The notes beneath the pieces are model-generated. The model saw only the letters and a program-made list of their open reading frames with translations, was not told the DNA's origin and searched no databases. Made by a program: the position numbers and the translations under genes. This document shows positions 1 through 7,806 of a DNA stretch of 64,000 bases, in pieces. Origin of the DNA: Rhizobium sp. AC27/96 (GTDB lineage: Bacteria > Pseudomonadota > Alphaproteobacteria > Rhizobiales > Rhizobiaceae); the NCBI RefSeq assembly GCF_001692325.1, contig NZ_LXKN01000058.1, forward strand, positions 186,001 through 250,000. The letters are read 5' to 3'. Positions within the stretch are counted from its first letter, which is position 1; each line of letters opens with the position of its first letter.

Positions 1-525
1 ATAAACGACATGGCGCTTCAAATGCGGATGAGTGTCCGGAATTTGTGGATGGTCGAAATAGCTTGATGGGTCGGCATGCATGCCGATTTTCCGCATGACC
101 GCCAGGGCAGGGTAATTGTCATGCACGGCGATCGACAGGACCTCATCGAGGTCGAGCGTCTCGAAGGCATGGTGCAGAAGCCCCATGCCAGCTTCGGTAG
201 CATAGCCGTTGCGCCAATGGCTCGCCGAGATCCGCCAACCGATCTCCACCGCGCCTTCGGGCAGATGAGGTTGGAGTTGCGGCTTCGACAGGCCGCAAAG
301 CCCGACTGCCGCACCGCCTTGCTTCAGGGTCATCACCAGAAGATCGAATCCCGGCTGCGGCGTGATCTCCCGGATCATGGTGAAGATCGCATCGGTATCT
401 TCACGACTGCGGCGAAAAGGAAAGAATTCGAGGACGGCGGTATCGGAGCTGAGTTCGTAGAAGAGATCGCGATCTTCTTCCCGGCAGGGCCGCAAGATCA
501 ACCGCGATGTTTCAACCGATGTCAT
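1..525 (-). CDS. GNAT family N-acetyltransferase (3' end cut by window edge)
   Basis: The reading frame is open for 175 codons from an ATG at 525 to the window edge, starting MTSVETSRLILRPCREEDRD. It is a RimJ/RimL-type acetyltransferase: the family-typical opening TxRLxLRP, an FFPFRRSRE segment, the EIGWRIS strand and the WRNGYATEA acetyl-CoA-binding region are all visible. It is a close paralogue of the gene immediately upstream, with which it overlaps by 4 bp (ATGA), so the two are translationally coupled. By comparison with the paralogue only about 12 C-terminal residues lie outside the window. The acceptor substrate cannot be told from sequence. Confidence 0.85.
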   Translation of the reverse strand, partial: MTSVETSRLILRPCREEDRDLFYELSSDTAVLEFFPFRRSREDTDAIFTMIREITPQPGFDLLVMTLKQGGAAVGLCGLSKPQLQPHLPEGAVEIGWRISASHWRNGYATEAGMGLLHHAFETLDLDEVLSIAVHDNYPALAVMRKIGMHADPSSYFDHPQIPDTHPHLKRHVVY

Positions 526-1085
526 CGCCCGGCGCGCCACTCGGCCGCCGTCAGGCGGTAGAGGACATGGTGTTTGAGGTGCGGGTAGGTGTCGGGCACG
601 CTCGGATGATCGAAATCGCCGCCGGCGACGCGATGCATGCCGATCCGCTCCATGACGGCGGTCGACCTGACATTGTTGTGCACGGCAAAAGAGACGATCT
701 GGTCGAGACCGAGCTTTTCGAAGCCATGGGCAAAAAGTGCCCGCGCCGCCTCGCTGACCAGGCCCTTGCCCCAATGCCGTTTCACCAGCCGCCAGCCGAT
801 TTCGATCGTTCCGGCCGCGATGTATGGCTCCAGGTGATCCGTTCGCATCAGCCCGCAATAGCCGATTGCCTCGCCAGTTGTCTTGAGTTCGAGAACATAG
901 AGACCAAGGCCGGTCTCGGCGATCATCGAGTGGACGCGGTCGAAGAAGGCATCCGATTCCGTGCGGTTGCGGCGGAACGGAAAAAACTCCATGACCGCAT
1001 CGTCGGAGTTGATCTCGAAGGCAAGGTCGCGGTCGGTCTCGCGCCAATTGCGGATGATGAGACGTTCGGTTTCGGTGATGATCAT
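522..1085 (-). CDS. GNAT family N-acetyltransferase (RimJ/RimL type)
   Basis: 187 residues, a complete GNAT domain. It transfers an acetyl group from acetyl-CoA to an amine, acceptor unknown. It opens with TERLIIRNWRETDRD, contains the FFPFRRNR segment shared with its downstream paralogue, EIGWRLVKRHWGKGL (beta4 and the acetyl-CoA pyrophosphate loop) and ends PDTYPHLKHHVLYRL. The stop overlaps the start of the next gene by 4 bp. The pair probably arose by tandem duplication. It is read towards the window start and lies 32 bp downstream of serB on the same strand, so the three genes may be co-transcribed. Confidence 0.9.
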   Translation of the reverse strand: MIITETERLIIRNWRETDRDLAFEINSDDAVMEFFPFRRNRTESDAFFDRVHSMIAETGLGLYVLELKTTGEAIGYCGLMRTDHLEPYIAAGTIEIGWRLVKRHWGKGLVSEAARALFAHGFEKLGLDQIVSFAVHNNVRSTAVMERIGMHRVAGGDFDHPSVPDTYPHLKHHVLYRLTAAEWRAGR

Positions 1086-1117
1086 CGGTGCCCCCGATTT
1101 CGGCAGCTCTGCCGGTT

Positions 1118-2008
1118 CTATGGTTTGATGAAGTCGCTCTTTCGGTAGCCCTGGATGTAGAGCAGGGCGGTCAGATCGCCGTGGTCGATGCGCATCCTTG
1201 CCTGTGCTGAAACCGTCGGCTTGGCGTGCAGCGCGACGCCGGAGCCTGCGAGTTGCAGCATGCCGAGATCGTTGGCGCCGTCGCCGACGGCGAGTGCTTC
1301 ATCGGTGGAGATGCCGAGCTTTTCAGCGATATCGTTGAGTGCATCGACCTTGGCCTGCTTGCCGAGGATGGGTTCCTCGACGAAGCCGGTCAACACGCCA
1401 TTCTCCTCCAGCAGGAGATTGGCGCGATCCTCGTCGAAGCCAAGCGTCGCGGCGATGCGGCTGGTGAAGACGGTGAAGCCGCCGGAAACGAGGGCCGTGT
1501 AATAGCCCTTCGCCTTCATCGTGGCGATGAGTTCGGGGCCGCCCGGCGTCAGGGTGATGCGCTTGGCGATGACATCGTCGACGACGGAGAGCGGCAGGCC
1601 TTTCAGCAAAGCCACGCGCTCGCGCAGCGCCGGTTCGAAGGCAATCTCGCCGTTCATGGCGCGGGCGGTAATATCGGCGACCTTATCCTTCAGGCCGACT
1701 TCGGCTGCGAGCTCATCGATGCATTCCTGGCCGATCATGGTGGAATCCATGTCGGCAATTAGCAATTTCTTGCGCCGGGTCTCGGCATTCTGAATGACAA
1801 GGTCGATCGGCTCACCGTCGATCGCGGCGAGAATATTGGCTTCGGCCGCCTGCAGATCGGCATCGTCGCGTAGCGCGATATCGCAGGCAATGCCGTCGGC
1901 CAGCCAGTAGAGCCCGGAAGCCTTGGCGGCCTCTGCTGCCCGTTCGGCAATCGCCGGAACAAGAACGGGGTTTGACGGATTGGCAATAAGCGTGGCAACG
2001 AAGGCCAT
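1118..2008 (-). CDS. serB: phosphoserine phosphatase SerB
   Basis: 296 residues. It catalyses the last step of serine synthesis, L-phosphoserine to L-serine, as a HAD-superfamily cytosolic enzyme. The catalytic loop ADMDST (D86 nucleophile, D88 acid/base) is followed by the SerB signature QECIDELA, SGGFTVF (HAD motif II), and GDGANDLGML (motif IV). The N-terminal ~75 residues are the ACT-like region of alphaproteobacterial SerB. I chose the ATG at 2008 (MAFVATLIANPSNP) because it matches the family N-terminus and has AAGG about 10 nt upstream. A longer frame reaches 2134 but runs through miaA. The start codon overlaps the divergent miaA start. Confidence 0.95.
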   Translation of the reverse strand: MAFVATLIANPSNPVLVPAIAERAAEAAKASGLYWLADGIACDIALRDDADLQAAEANILAAIDGEPIDLVIQNAETRRKKLLIADMDSTMIGQECIDELAAEVGLKDKVADITARAMNGEIAFEPALRERVALLKGLPLSVVDDVIAKRITLTPGGPELIATMKAKGYYTALVSGGFTVFTSRIAATLGFDEDRANLLLEENGVLTGFVEEPILGKQAKVDALNDIAEKLGISTDEALAVGDGANDLGMLQLAGSGVALHAKPTVSAQARMRIDHGDLTALLYIQGYRKSDFIKP

Positions 2009-2903
2009 GAGCAGAAACCTTATGAGCGATATCGACGCGATCCTGATAACCGGGCCGACCGCCAGCGGCAAGTCCGCGCTTGCGGTTGAATTGGCCCGCG
2101 CGCATGACGGCGTGGTCGTCAATGCCGACAGCATGCAGGTCTATGATACGCTGCGGCTGCTGACTGCACGGCCTTCCGAAGAGGATATAGAAGGCATTCC
2201 GCATCATCTCTATGGTCACGTTCCGGCCGGACAGGCTTATTCCACCGGCGTCTGGCTGCGTGAGGCCACCGAACTGGTCGCGCGCCTGCGCGGTGAGCGG
2301 AAATTGCCCGTTTTCGTCGGCGGAACAGGACTTTATTTCAAGGCGCTGACCGGCGGTCTTTCGGATATGCCGGCCATTCCCCTGGAGATTCGCAACCGCC
2401 TGCGCGCACGGCTACTCGCGGAAGGAGCTGAGATCCTGCATCGCGAGCTTGCCGATCGCGACGCTCCCGTTGCGGAAAGCCTCAATCCTCAGGATGGCCA
2501 GCGCATCGTCCGTGCTCTTGAGGTGATCGAAGCAACGGGACAATCCATCGCCGCCTATCAAGGCAAGACCGGGCCTGTGGTGATCGATCCTGACCGCGCG
2601 CAAAAGATCGTGGTGCTGCCCGAACGCTCCGTGCTGCATCAGCGCATCAACGGCCGCTTCGAGACGATGCTGGCGATGGGGGCCGCGGAGGAGGTGCGTG
2701 CTCTGCTGGCGCTGGACCTGCCGGCAGAGATGCCTGTCATGAAGGCGATCGGTGTGTCGCAGATCGCGGCGATGCTGAGGGGCGAAATGACGCGCGATGA
2801 GGTTCTTGAAACCGCATCAGCGGCAACGCGGCAATATGCCAAGCGGCAGATGACCTGGTTTCGCAACCAGATGGATGAAAGCTGGGAGCGCGTCAGCCCC
2901 TGA
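2007..2903 (+). CDS. miaA: tRNA dimethylallyltransferase MiaA
   Basis: 298 residues. It adds the dimethylallyl group of DMAPP to N6 of A37 in tRNAs reading UNN codons. The P-loop GPTASGKS is at residues 16-23, followed by NADSMQVYDTL, ARPSEED, HHLYG, the VGGTGLYFKAL motif and the C-terminal RQYAKRQMTWFRNQ, all diagnostic. The start is either ATG 2007 (GAAGG just upstream) or the in-frame ATG 2022; 2007 has the better ribosome site. The gene diverges from serB with overlapping start codons, so each promoter must lie inside the neighbour. It ends 7 bp before the convergent HerA-like gene. Confidence 0.94.
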   Translation: MSRNLMSDIDAILITGPTASGKSALAVELARAHDGVVVNADSMQVYDTLRLLTARPSEEDIEGIPHHLYGHVPAGQAYSTGVWLREATELVARLRGERKLPVFVGGTGLYFKALTGGLSDMPAIPLEIRNRLRARLLAEGAEILHRELADRDAPVAESLNPQDGQRIVRALEVIEATGQSIAAYQGKTGPVVIDPDRAQKIVVLPERSVLHQRINGRFETMLAMGAAEEVRALLALDLPAEMPVMKAIGVSQIAAMLRGEMTRDEVLETASAATRQYAKRQMTWFRNQMDESWERVSP

Positions 2904-2909
2904 GCTGAG

Positions 2910-4985
2910 TCAATCCTTGTCGTAAAAGCTGCTGAGCGGCTTCTTCAGGATGCTGTCCCGCAAGGAAAGGCCGGGCTCGCGCCGCAGCGACGGGGGAGCT
3001 TCTCGGGGCGGCAAGGTGCGCGTGCCCGCACTATCATCGCCTCGGAATTCGCGGCGAAGCTCCGCAAGCTTGCTTTCGATCGATGTCTGTACCGGCAGTT
3101 CAGCCTGCAGGCCGGCGGCGCGCGGTAGCATATCCGGGCGATATGGTTCGTTTAACGGTGCGTCCATCTCCGCGACACGTACCGACGTCTGCTCAATGGC
3201 TAGATCGCTGACTGCGTTTCCGATATCGGCGGCGGCGCTATAGCTTTGCTGCAAGGCGCTGATATCGGGGCTCGAAATCGAGCGCATGCGGCTGACGATG
3301 GTGCGCAGGTCGACGGTGTCAGGCGATTCCTCGCTGGCTTTCGCCGCATTGCCATTCGCTTTCGGCAGCATATGCCCCTCGACGCGCGAAAAACGCATGC
3401 GCATCGGCACGGCAATGGCTTCGCCGAATGCGATGGCTTCGCCATTGCCGATCGAAGACAGGAAGCTGGTCGTCGAGATCGAGGAGTTCGGGATAGCCGA
3501 GCGGATAATGTCCTGATCGTGGTCGTTGGCAAGGCGCATCGCAAACAGCGTCGAGCACTGCGACAGGATCGTCTGGTCGAGCTCGCCCGGGCGCTGGGTG
3601 ATGATGCCAAGCGACACGCCGTATTTACGGCCTTCCTTGGCGATGCGGGCGATCGCCTGCCGTGTCGGGAAGAAGCCGAGGCTCTGATCGGCCGGAATAT
3701 ATCGGTGCGCTTCTTCGCAGACGACAAGCATGTGGATCGCGCCGTCGCTCCAGAGCGCCAGTTCGAATGCCATGCGGCAGAGGACCGAGGCGACGGAATT
3801 GATGACTTCGGACGGGATGCCCGCCAGCTGGAAGGTGCAGATCGGCTTACCGTCGCCGGGGATGCGGAAGATCTTGGCTATGGTCTCCATGATCGTATCG
3901 GTGATCGTATTGTTGGAGAACATAAAATTATAACGGGGATCGTTGATCGCGGAGATGACGCGCATCTTCAACGAGCGCAGATGCGGCTTCTCCTGACGAC
4001 CTTCCAGCCGGCCGATGCGTTCATCGATCAGCGCCAGCAGGTCGGCCATGCGGTAGGGAAGCGGCGTGTCGGCGGTGACGGATGCTTTTTCCGTCTGGCG
4101 GCGCATGAAAGCGGAATCGCTGCCGCCGCGGAAGGCGCGCTTCGCCTCGGGAATGAGATCGCGCAACGCATCGAGTTCTTCCGGAACTGCGGGCCGGCCG
4201 CGGAAGACCACTTCGCCGAATTCCTCCAGCCGCATCAGCCAGAAGGGCAGGTCGAGTGTATCGGTATCGATGACGACGGCATGCCGCGGGAAGGCGGCGG
4301 CGAATTCGTTATGGGGGTCGAGGATCAGGACCCGCAACTTCGGATCGGTGCTGATCGCCTTGTGCAGCAGGAGCGAGACGGCCGTCGATTTGCCGACACC
4401 GGTCGAGCCGACAACAGCGAAATGCTTTGAAAGCATCGACGGAATATGGATGGCGGCATCGATGCTTTCATCTTGCGTCAGCTTGCCGATGACACAGCTA
4501 TTGCCCTTGCCGGCATCGAAAATGCGGATGAGGTCGCTGGCGCGGATACGATGCGCGATCGCGCCGAGATAGGGATAGGCGGAAATGCCGCTGGAGAATT
4601 CTTCGCGGCCGTCTGGTTCGACGCGAACTTCGCCCAAAAGCTCGACCTCAATGCGAAAGAGGTTGTCCTGCCCTTCGCCCCAGCCGATGCTGTTGGTATT
4701 CATGGAATAGACGAGGGCGGCGACGCGGTTTGACCCGACACTGATGGAAATCAGCTTGCCGACCGACCAGAGCTCGGTCAGGTCGGTGCCTCCGGCTTCG
4801 GCGACGGCGGCGATCGTTGCTCTTGAACCGTTGCACGCGACGACACGGCCGAGGAAGCGGTTTCCCGGCTTCAGTCTATCGCGGCGATCAAGGTCTCCGG
4901 CCTTGCCAGATGTCTGCAGATCATTGTTGAGCAAACGGCTACCCCAAGCGTTGGATGCCGAAGCATAGGGAGAGCGGCTTAACAA
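2910..4985 (-). CDS. HerA-like hexameric ATPase (DUF87/FtsK-HerA superfamily)
   Basis: 691 residues. HerA family ATPases are ring translocases linked to DNA end processing. An N-terminal beta-barrel-like region (about 40-150) precedes Walker A GSTGVGKS (193-200), then LDPHNEF, a Walker B-like LVVCEEAH (around 417-426) and the arginine/sensor segment EGRKYGVSLGIITQRP. The last ~150 residues are low-complexity and probably disordered. No NurA nuclease partner lies next to it. Start uncertain: the frame opens at a TTG at 4985, there is no ATG before residue 95, and another TTG (residue 18) is possible. It is divergent from the ilv operon. Confidence 0.85.
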   Translation of the reverse strand: MLSRSPYASASNAWGSRLLNNDLQTSGKAGDLDRRDRLKPGNRFLGRVVACNGSRATIAAVAEAGGTDLTELWSVGKLISISVGSNRVAALVYSMNTNSIGWGEGQDNLFRIEVELLGEVRVEPDGREEFSSGISAYPYLGAIAHRIRASDLIRIFDAGKGNSCVIGKLTQDESIDAAIHIPSMLSKHFAVVGSTGVGKSTAVSLLLHKAISTDPKLRVLILDPHNEFAAAFPRHAVVIDTDTLDLPFWLMRLEEFGEVVFRGRPAVPEELDALRDLIPEAKRAFRGGSDSAFMRRQTEKASVTADTPLPYRMADLLALIDERIGRLEGRQEKPHLRSLKMRVISAINDPRYNFMFSNNTITDTIMETIAKIFRIPGDGKPICTFQLAGIPSEVINSVASVLCRMAFELALWSDGAIHMLVVCEEAHRYIPADQSLGFFPTRQAIARIAKEGRKYGVSLGIITQRPGELDQTILSQCSTLFAMRLANDHDQDIIRSAIPNSSISTTSFLSSIGNGEAIAFGEAIAVPMRMRFSRVEGHMLPKANGNAAKASEESPDTVDLRTIVSRMRSISSPDISALQQSYSAAADIGNAVSDLAIEQTSVRVAEMDAPLNEPYRPDMLPRAAGLQAELPVQTSIESKLAELRREFRGDDSAGTRTLPPREAPPSLRREPGLSLRDSILKKPLSSFYDKD

Positions 4986-5053
4986 AACCCTTTCGGCATC
5001 GCGCGCTTTTTATTCTGACCGGGAAAGGTCGGGATTTTTTATTGCTTAATACG

Positions 5054-5082
5054 TTGACGCTTCGAAATTTTCTGTCTATCAC
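5054..5082 (+). promoter_or_regulatory. promoter of the ilvIH leader
   Basis: TTGACG (5054-5059), a 17-bp spacer and TATCAC (5077-5082) match a sigma70-type promoter. The predicted start of transcription, about 5088-5091, coincides with the ATG of the leader peptide, so the leader mRNA would have little or no 5' untranslated region. Confidence 0.6.
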
Positions 5083-5090
5083 TCCACCCC

Positions 5091-5147
5091 ATGAAAATCT
5101 CGATCGTTCTTATCGTGGTGGGAAGGCGCATGGGCAGGATGGTGTAA
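5091..5147 (+). CDS. ilv leader peptide (Ile/Val/Leu-rich, 18 residues)
   Basis: The frame encodes MKISIVLIVVGRRMGRMV followed by TAA. Eight of 18 residues are Ile, Val or Leu, the end products of the pathway, the hallmark of ribosome-mediated attenuation. It sits directly after a promoter and before mutually exclusive-looking hairpins and a terminator that precedes ilvI by about 60 bp. No Shine-Dalgarno is visible and the predicted transcription start is at or near the ATG, so translation is probably leaderless, as known for the trp leader of Sinorhizobium. Confidence 0.8.
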   Translation: MKISIVLIVVGRRMGRMV

Positions 5148-5173
5148 CCATCCGGCGATAGCCACCCATGCGC
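5126..5173 (+). promoter_or_regulatory. ilv leader RNA stem overlapping the end of the leader peptide
   Basis: GCGCATGGG (5126-5134) pairs perfectly with CCCATGCGC (5165-5173), and inside it GGATGG (5137-5142) pairs with CCATCC (5148-5153) around the leader stop codon. This is the pause/protector structure expected in attenuation. A competing antiterminator was not firmly identified; AGCC (5160-5163) with GGCT (5183-5186) is a weak candidate. Confidence 0.65.
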
Positions 5174-5181
5174 TAGATGAC

Positions 5182-5205
5182 AGGCTCCCTAAGGGGCCTT
5201 TTTTT
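5182..5205 (+). terminator. ilv attenuator (rho-independent terminator)
   Basis: A 7-bp stem formed within 5182-5199 (AGGCTCC pairs with GGGGCCT, one G-U pair, loop CTAA) is followed at once by seven Ts (5199-5205). It lies between the leader peptide and ilvI, on the operon strand, and would stop transcription when branched-chain aminoacyl-tRNAs are plentiful. Confidence 0.8.
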
Positions 5206-5262
5206 ATGCCCGAAATTGAGATTTCATCCTTCCAAACCTCCAGTAGACAGCGGAACAAACGT

Positions 5263-7056
5263 ATGACCGGCACAGATAATCAGGCGAGCGGCAATCGAAT
5301 GACAGGCGCGGAGATCGTGTTGCAGGCGCTCAAGGACAATGGCGTCGAACACATCTTCGGTTATCCGGGCGGCGCGGTGCTTCCGATCTACGACGAGATT
5401 TTCCAGCAGGACGACATCCAGCACATTCTGGTTCGCCACGAGCAGGGCGCCGGCCACGCGGCCGAAGGCTATGCCCGCTCCACCGGTAAGGTCGGCGTTA
5501 TGCTGGTTACCTCCGGGCCCGGCGCGACCAATGCCGTCACGCCGCTGCAGGATGCCCTGATGGACTCGATCCCGCTGGTCTGCCTGACCGGCCAGGTTCC
5601 GACGTCGCTGATCGGCTCGGATGCCTTCCAGGAATGCGATACGGTCGGCATCACCAGGCCGTGCACCAAGCACAACTGGCTGGTCAAGGACGTCAATCAG
5701 CTCGCCGCCGTCATCCATGAAGCCTTCCGCATCGCGCAATCAGGCCGCCCAGGCCCGGTCGTTGTCGATATCCCGAAGGATGTTCAGTTCGCCACCGGCA
5801 CCTATACGCCGCCGGAAGCGCATGATGCACAGAAGAGCTATCAGCCGAAGGTTCAGGGCGATCTCAACAAGATCAACCAGGCCATCGAGTTGATGAAGAA
5901 TGCGCGCCAGCCGGTCATCTATTCCGGCGGTGGTGTCGTCAATTCGGGCCCGGAAGCTTCCAAGCTGCTGCGCGAATTGGTCGAGCTGACTGGCTTCCCG
6001 ATCACCTCGACGCTGATGGGCCTCGGTGCTTACCCGGCATCGGGCAAGAACTGGCTCGGCATGCTGGGCATGCACGGCTCCTACGAGGCCAACATGGCGA
6101 TGCATGATTGCGACGTTATGGTCTGTATCGGCGCGCGCTTCGACGACCGTATTACCGGCCGCCTCAATGCCTTCTCGCCGAATTCGAAGAAGATCCACAT
6201 CGACATCGACCCGTCGTCGATCAACAAGAACGTTCACGTCGATATCGGCATCCTCGGCGATGTCGGCAATGTTCTGGAAGACATGGTTCGCTTGTGGCGG
6301 GCGCTGCCGCAGAAGCCGGCTGCGGAACGTCTTGGCGACTGGTGGGCGGATATTGCCCGCTGGCGTGCGCGCAACTCCTTCGCCTACAAGCCGAGCAACG
6401 ATGTCATCATGCCGCAATATGCGATCCAGCGTCTTTACGAGCTGACGAAGCATCGCGACACCTACATCACCACCGAAGTCGGCCAGCACCAGATGTGGGC
6501 GGCGCAGTTCTACGGTTTCGAACAGCCGAACCGCTGGATGACCTCGGGCGGCCTCGGCACCATGGGCTATGGCCTGCCGGCGGCGCTCGGCGTTCAGATC
6601 GCTCATCCGGAAAGCCTGGTCATCGACATTGCCGGCGATGCCTCGATCCAGATGTGCATTCAGGAAATGTCGGCCGCGATCCAGCACAATGCGCCGATCA
6701 AGATCTTCATCCTGAACAACCAGTACATGGGCATGGTTCGCCAGTGGCAGCAGTTGCTGCATGGCAACCGCCTGTCCAACTCCTATACGGAAGCGATGCC
6801 CGATTTCGTCAAACTGGCCGAAGCCTATGGCGCTGTCGGCCTGCGCTGCGAAAAACCTGGTGATCTCGATGCCATGATCCAGGAGATGATCGACGTCGAC
6901 AAGCCGGTGATTTTCGATTGCCGCGTCGCCAATCTCGCCAATTGCTTCCCGATGATCCCCTCGGGCAAGGCGCATAACGAGATGCTGTTGCCGGACGAAG
7001 CCACCGACGAGGCCGTTGCCAACGCCATCGACGCCAAGGGTCGTCAGCTCGTTTGA
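5263..7056 (+). CDS. ilvI: acetolactate synthase large (catalytic) subunit
   Basis: 597 residues, normal for the family (also called ilvB). The enzyme uses ThDP, Mg and FAD to join two pyruvates, or pyruvate and 2-oxobutyrate, the first common step of valine, leucine and isoleucine synthesis. The catalytic glutamate is E60 in VRHEQGAGHAAEG, TSGPGATNAVTPLQDA is the FAD/Q-loop region, and GDAS (about 458) to NN (about 485) is the ThDP-binding motif. I chose the ATG at 5263 (MTGTDNQASG, GGAA 8 nt upstream); the in-frame ATG at 5206 abuts the attenuator T-run and the one at 5299 lacks a better site. The gene is first in the attenuated operon, followed by ilvH. Confidence 0.96.
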   Translation: MTGTDNQASGNRMTGAEIVLQALKDNGVEHIFGYPGGAVLPIYDEIFQQDDIQHILVRHEQGAGHAAEGYARSTGKVGVMLVTSGPGATNAVTPLQDALMDSIPLVCLTGQVPTSLIGSDAFQECDTVGITRPCTKHNWLVKDVNQLAAVIHEAFRIAQSGRPGPVVVDIPKDVQFATGTYTPPEAHDAQKSYQPKVQGDLNKINQAIELMKNARQPVIYSGGGVVNSGPEASKLLRELVELTGFPITSTLMGLGAYPASGKNWLGMLGMHGSYEANMAMHDCDVMVCIGARFDDRITGRLNAFSPNSKKIHIDIDPSSINKNVHVDIGILGDVGNVLEDMVRLWRALPQKPAAERLGDWWADIARWRARNSFAYKPSNDVIMPQYAIQRLYELTKHRDTYITTEVGQHQMWAAQFYGFEQPNRWMTSGGLGTMGYGLPAALGVQIAHPESLVIDIAGDASIQMCIQEMSAAIQHNAPIKIFILNNQYMGMVRQWQQLLHGNRLSNSYTEAMPDFVKLAEAYGAVGLRCEKPGDLDAMIQEMIDVDKPVIFDCRVANLANCFPMIPSGKAHNEMLLPDEATDEAVANAIDAKGRQLV

Positions 7057-7064
7057 TCGGTAAC

Positions 7065-7090
7065 CGGGGCGCGGCAGGAGCTGCGCCCCG
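7065..7090 (+). other. intercistronic hairpin between ilvI and ilvH
   Basis: CGGGGCGC (7065-7072) and GCGCCCCG (7083-7090) form a perfect 8-bp GC stem just after the ilvI stop. There is no T-run, so it is more likely to stabilise the upstream mRNA or tune the subunit ratio than to terminate. Confidence 0.5.
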
Positions 7091-7141
7091 TCCGATCTTG
7101 CTGGCAGACCGAACAAGAACCGAGGAAACGGAACAAGGATA

Positions 7142-7714
7142 ATGAACGCACACCTTCAACCCACGGGCTCCGCCTATTTCATTTCGCCCGAAACTGCGGC
7201 GGCGGAGAGCCATACGCTTTCGGTGCTTGTCGACAACGAGCCTGGCGTTCTCGCCCGCGTCATCGGCCTCTTTTCCGGCCGGGGCTACAACATCGAAAGC
7301 CTCACGGTTTCCGAAACCGAACATCAGGCACATCTGTCGCGCATCACCGTCGTCACGCGTGGCACGCCGCAGGTGCTCGAGCAGATCAAGGCACAGCTTG
7401 AGCGTATCGTTCCCGTTCACCGTGTGGTCGATCTGACCGTGCGCGCCCGCGAACTCGGCCAAGAGCGGCCGATCGAGCGCGAAGTGGCGCTGCTGAAGGT
7501 GACCGGAAGCGGCGAAACCCGCGCCGAAACGCTGCGGCTGGCCGACGCCTTCCATGCCAAGGTGGTGGACGCAACCGTCGAGCACTTCATTCTCGAGATC
7601 ACCGGCAAGTCCTCGAAGATCGATCAGTTCATCGCCATCATCAAGCCGCTGGGCCTGATCGAAGTCTGCCGTACCGGCATCGCAGCGATGAATCGCGGCT
7701 CGCAGGGGATGTAA
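7142..7714 (+). CDS. ilvH: acetolactate synthase small (regulatory) subunit
   Basis: 190 residues. It binds the large subunit, raises its activity and makes it sensitive to valine feedback. The N-terminal ACT domain is clear (HTLSVLVDNEPGVLARVIGL, then FSGRGYNIESLTV), followed by the C-terminal ALS_ss domain (ERPIEREVALLKV, DATVEHFILEITGKSSKID) ending in PLGLIEVCRTG. ATG 7142 has AAGGA just upstream. It lies 85 bp after ilvI in the same operon, beyond an intercistronic hairpin. Confidence 0.95.
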   Translation: MNAHLQPTGSAYFISPETAAAESHTLSVLVDNEPGVLARVIGLFSGRGYNIESLTVSETEHQAHLSRITVVTRGTPQVLEQIKAQLERIVPVHRVVDLTVRARELGQERPIEREVALLKVTGSGETRAETLRLADAFHAKVVDATVEHFILEITGKSSKIDQFIAIIKPLGLIEVCRTGIAAMNRGSQGM

Positions 7715-7806
7715 CGACCCTCTGTCATTGACCGGCTTGCGGGCGTCGCCTAGCCTTTGCGACGTTCGGGCCGATCGACGGCTTGATTTATACGGGGGTA
7801 GCAGAG

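Noticed and set aside
5015..5040. Hairpin CTGACC...GGTCGG with a T-run just upstream of the ilv promoter
   Set aside because: No plus-strand gene lies upstream for it to terminate; it is inside the divergent promoter region of HerA and ilv and may be chance.
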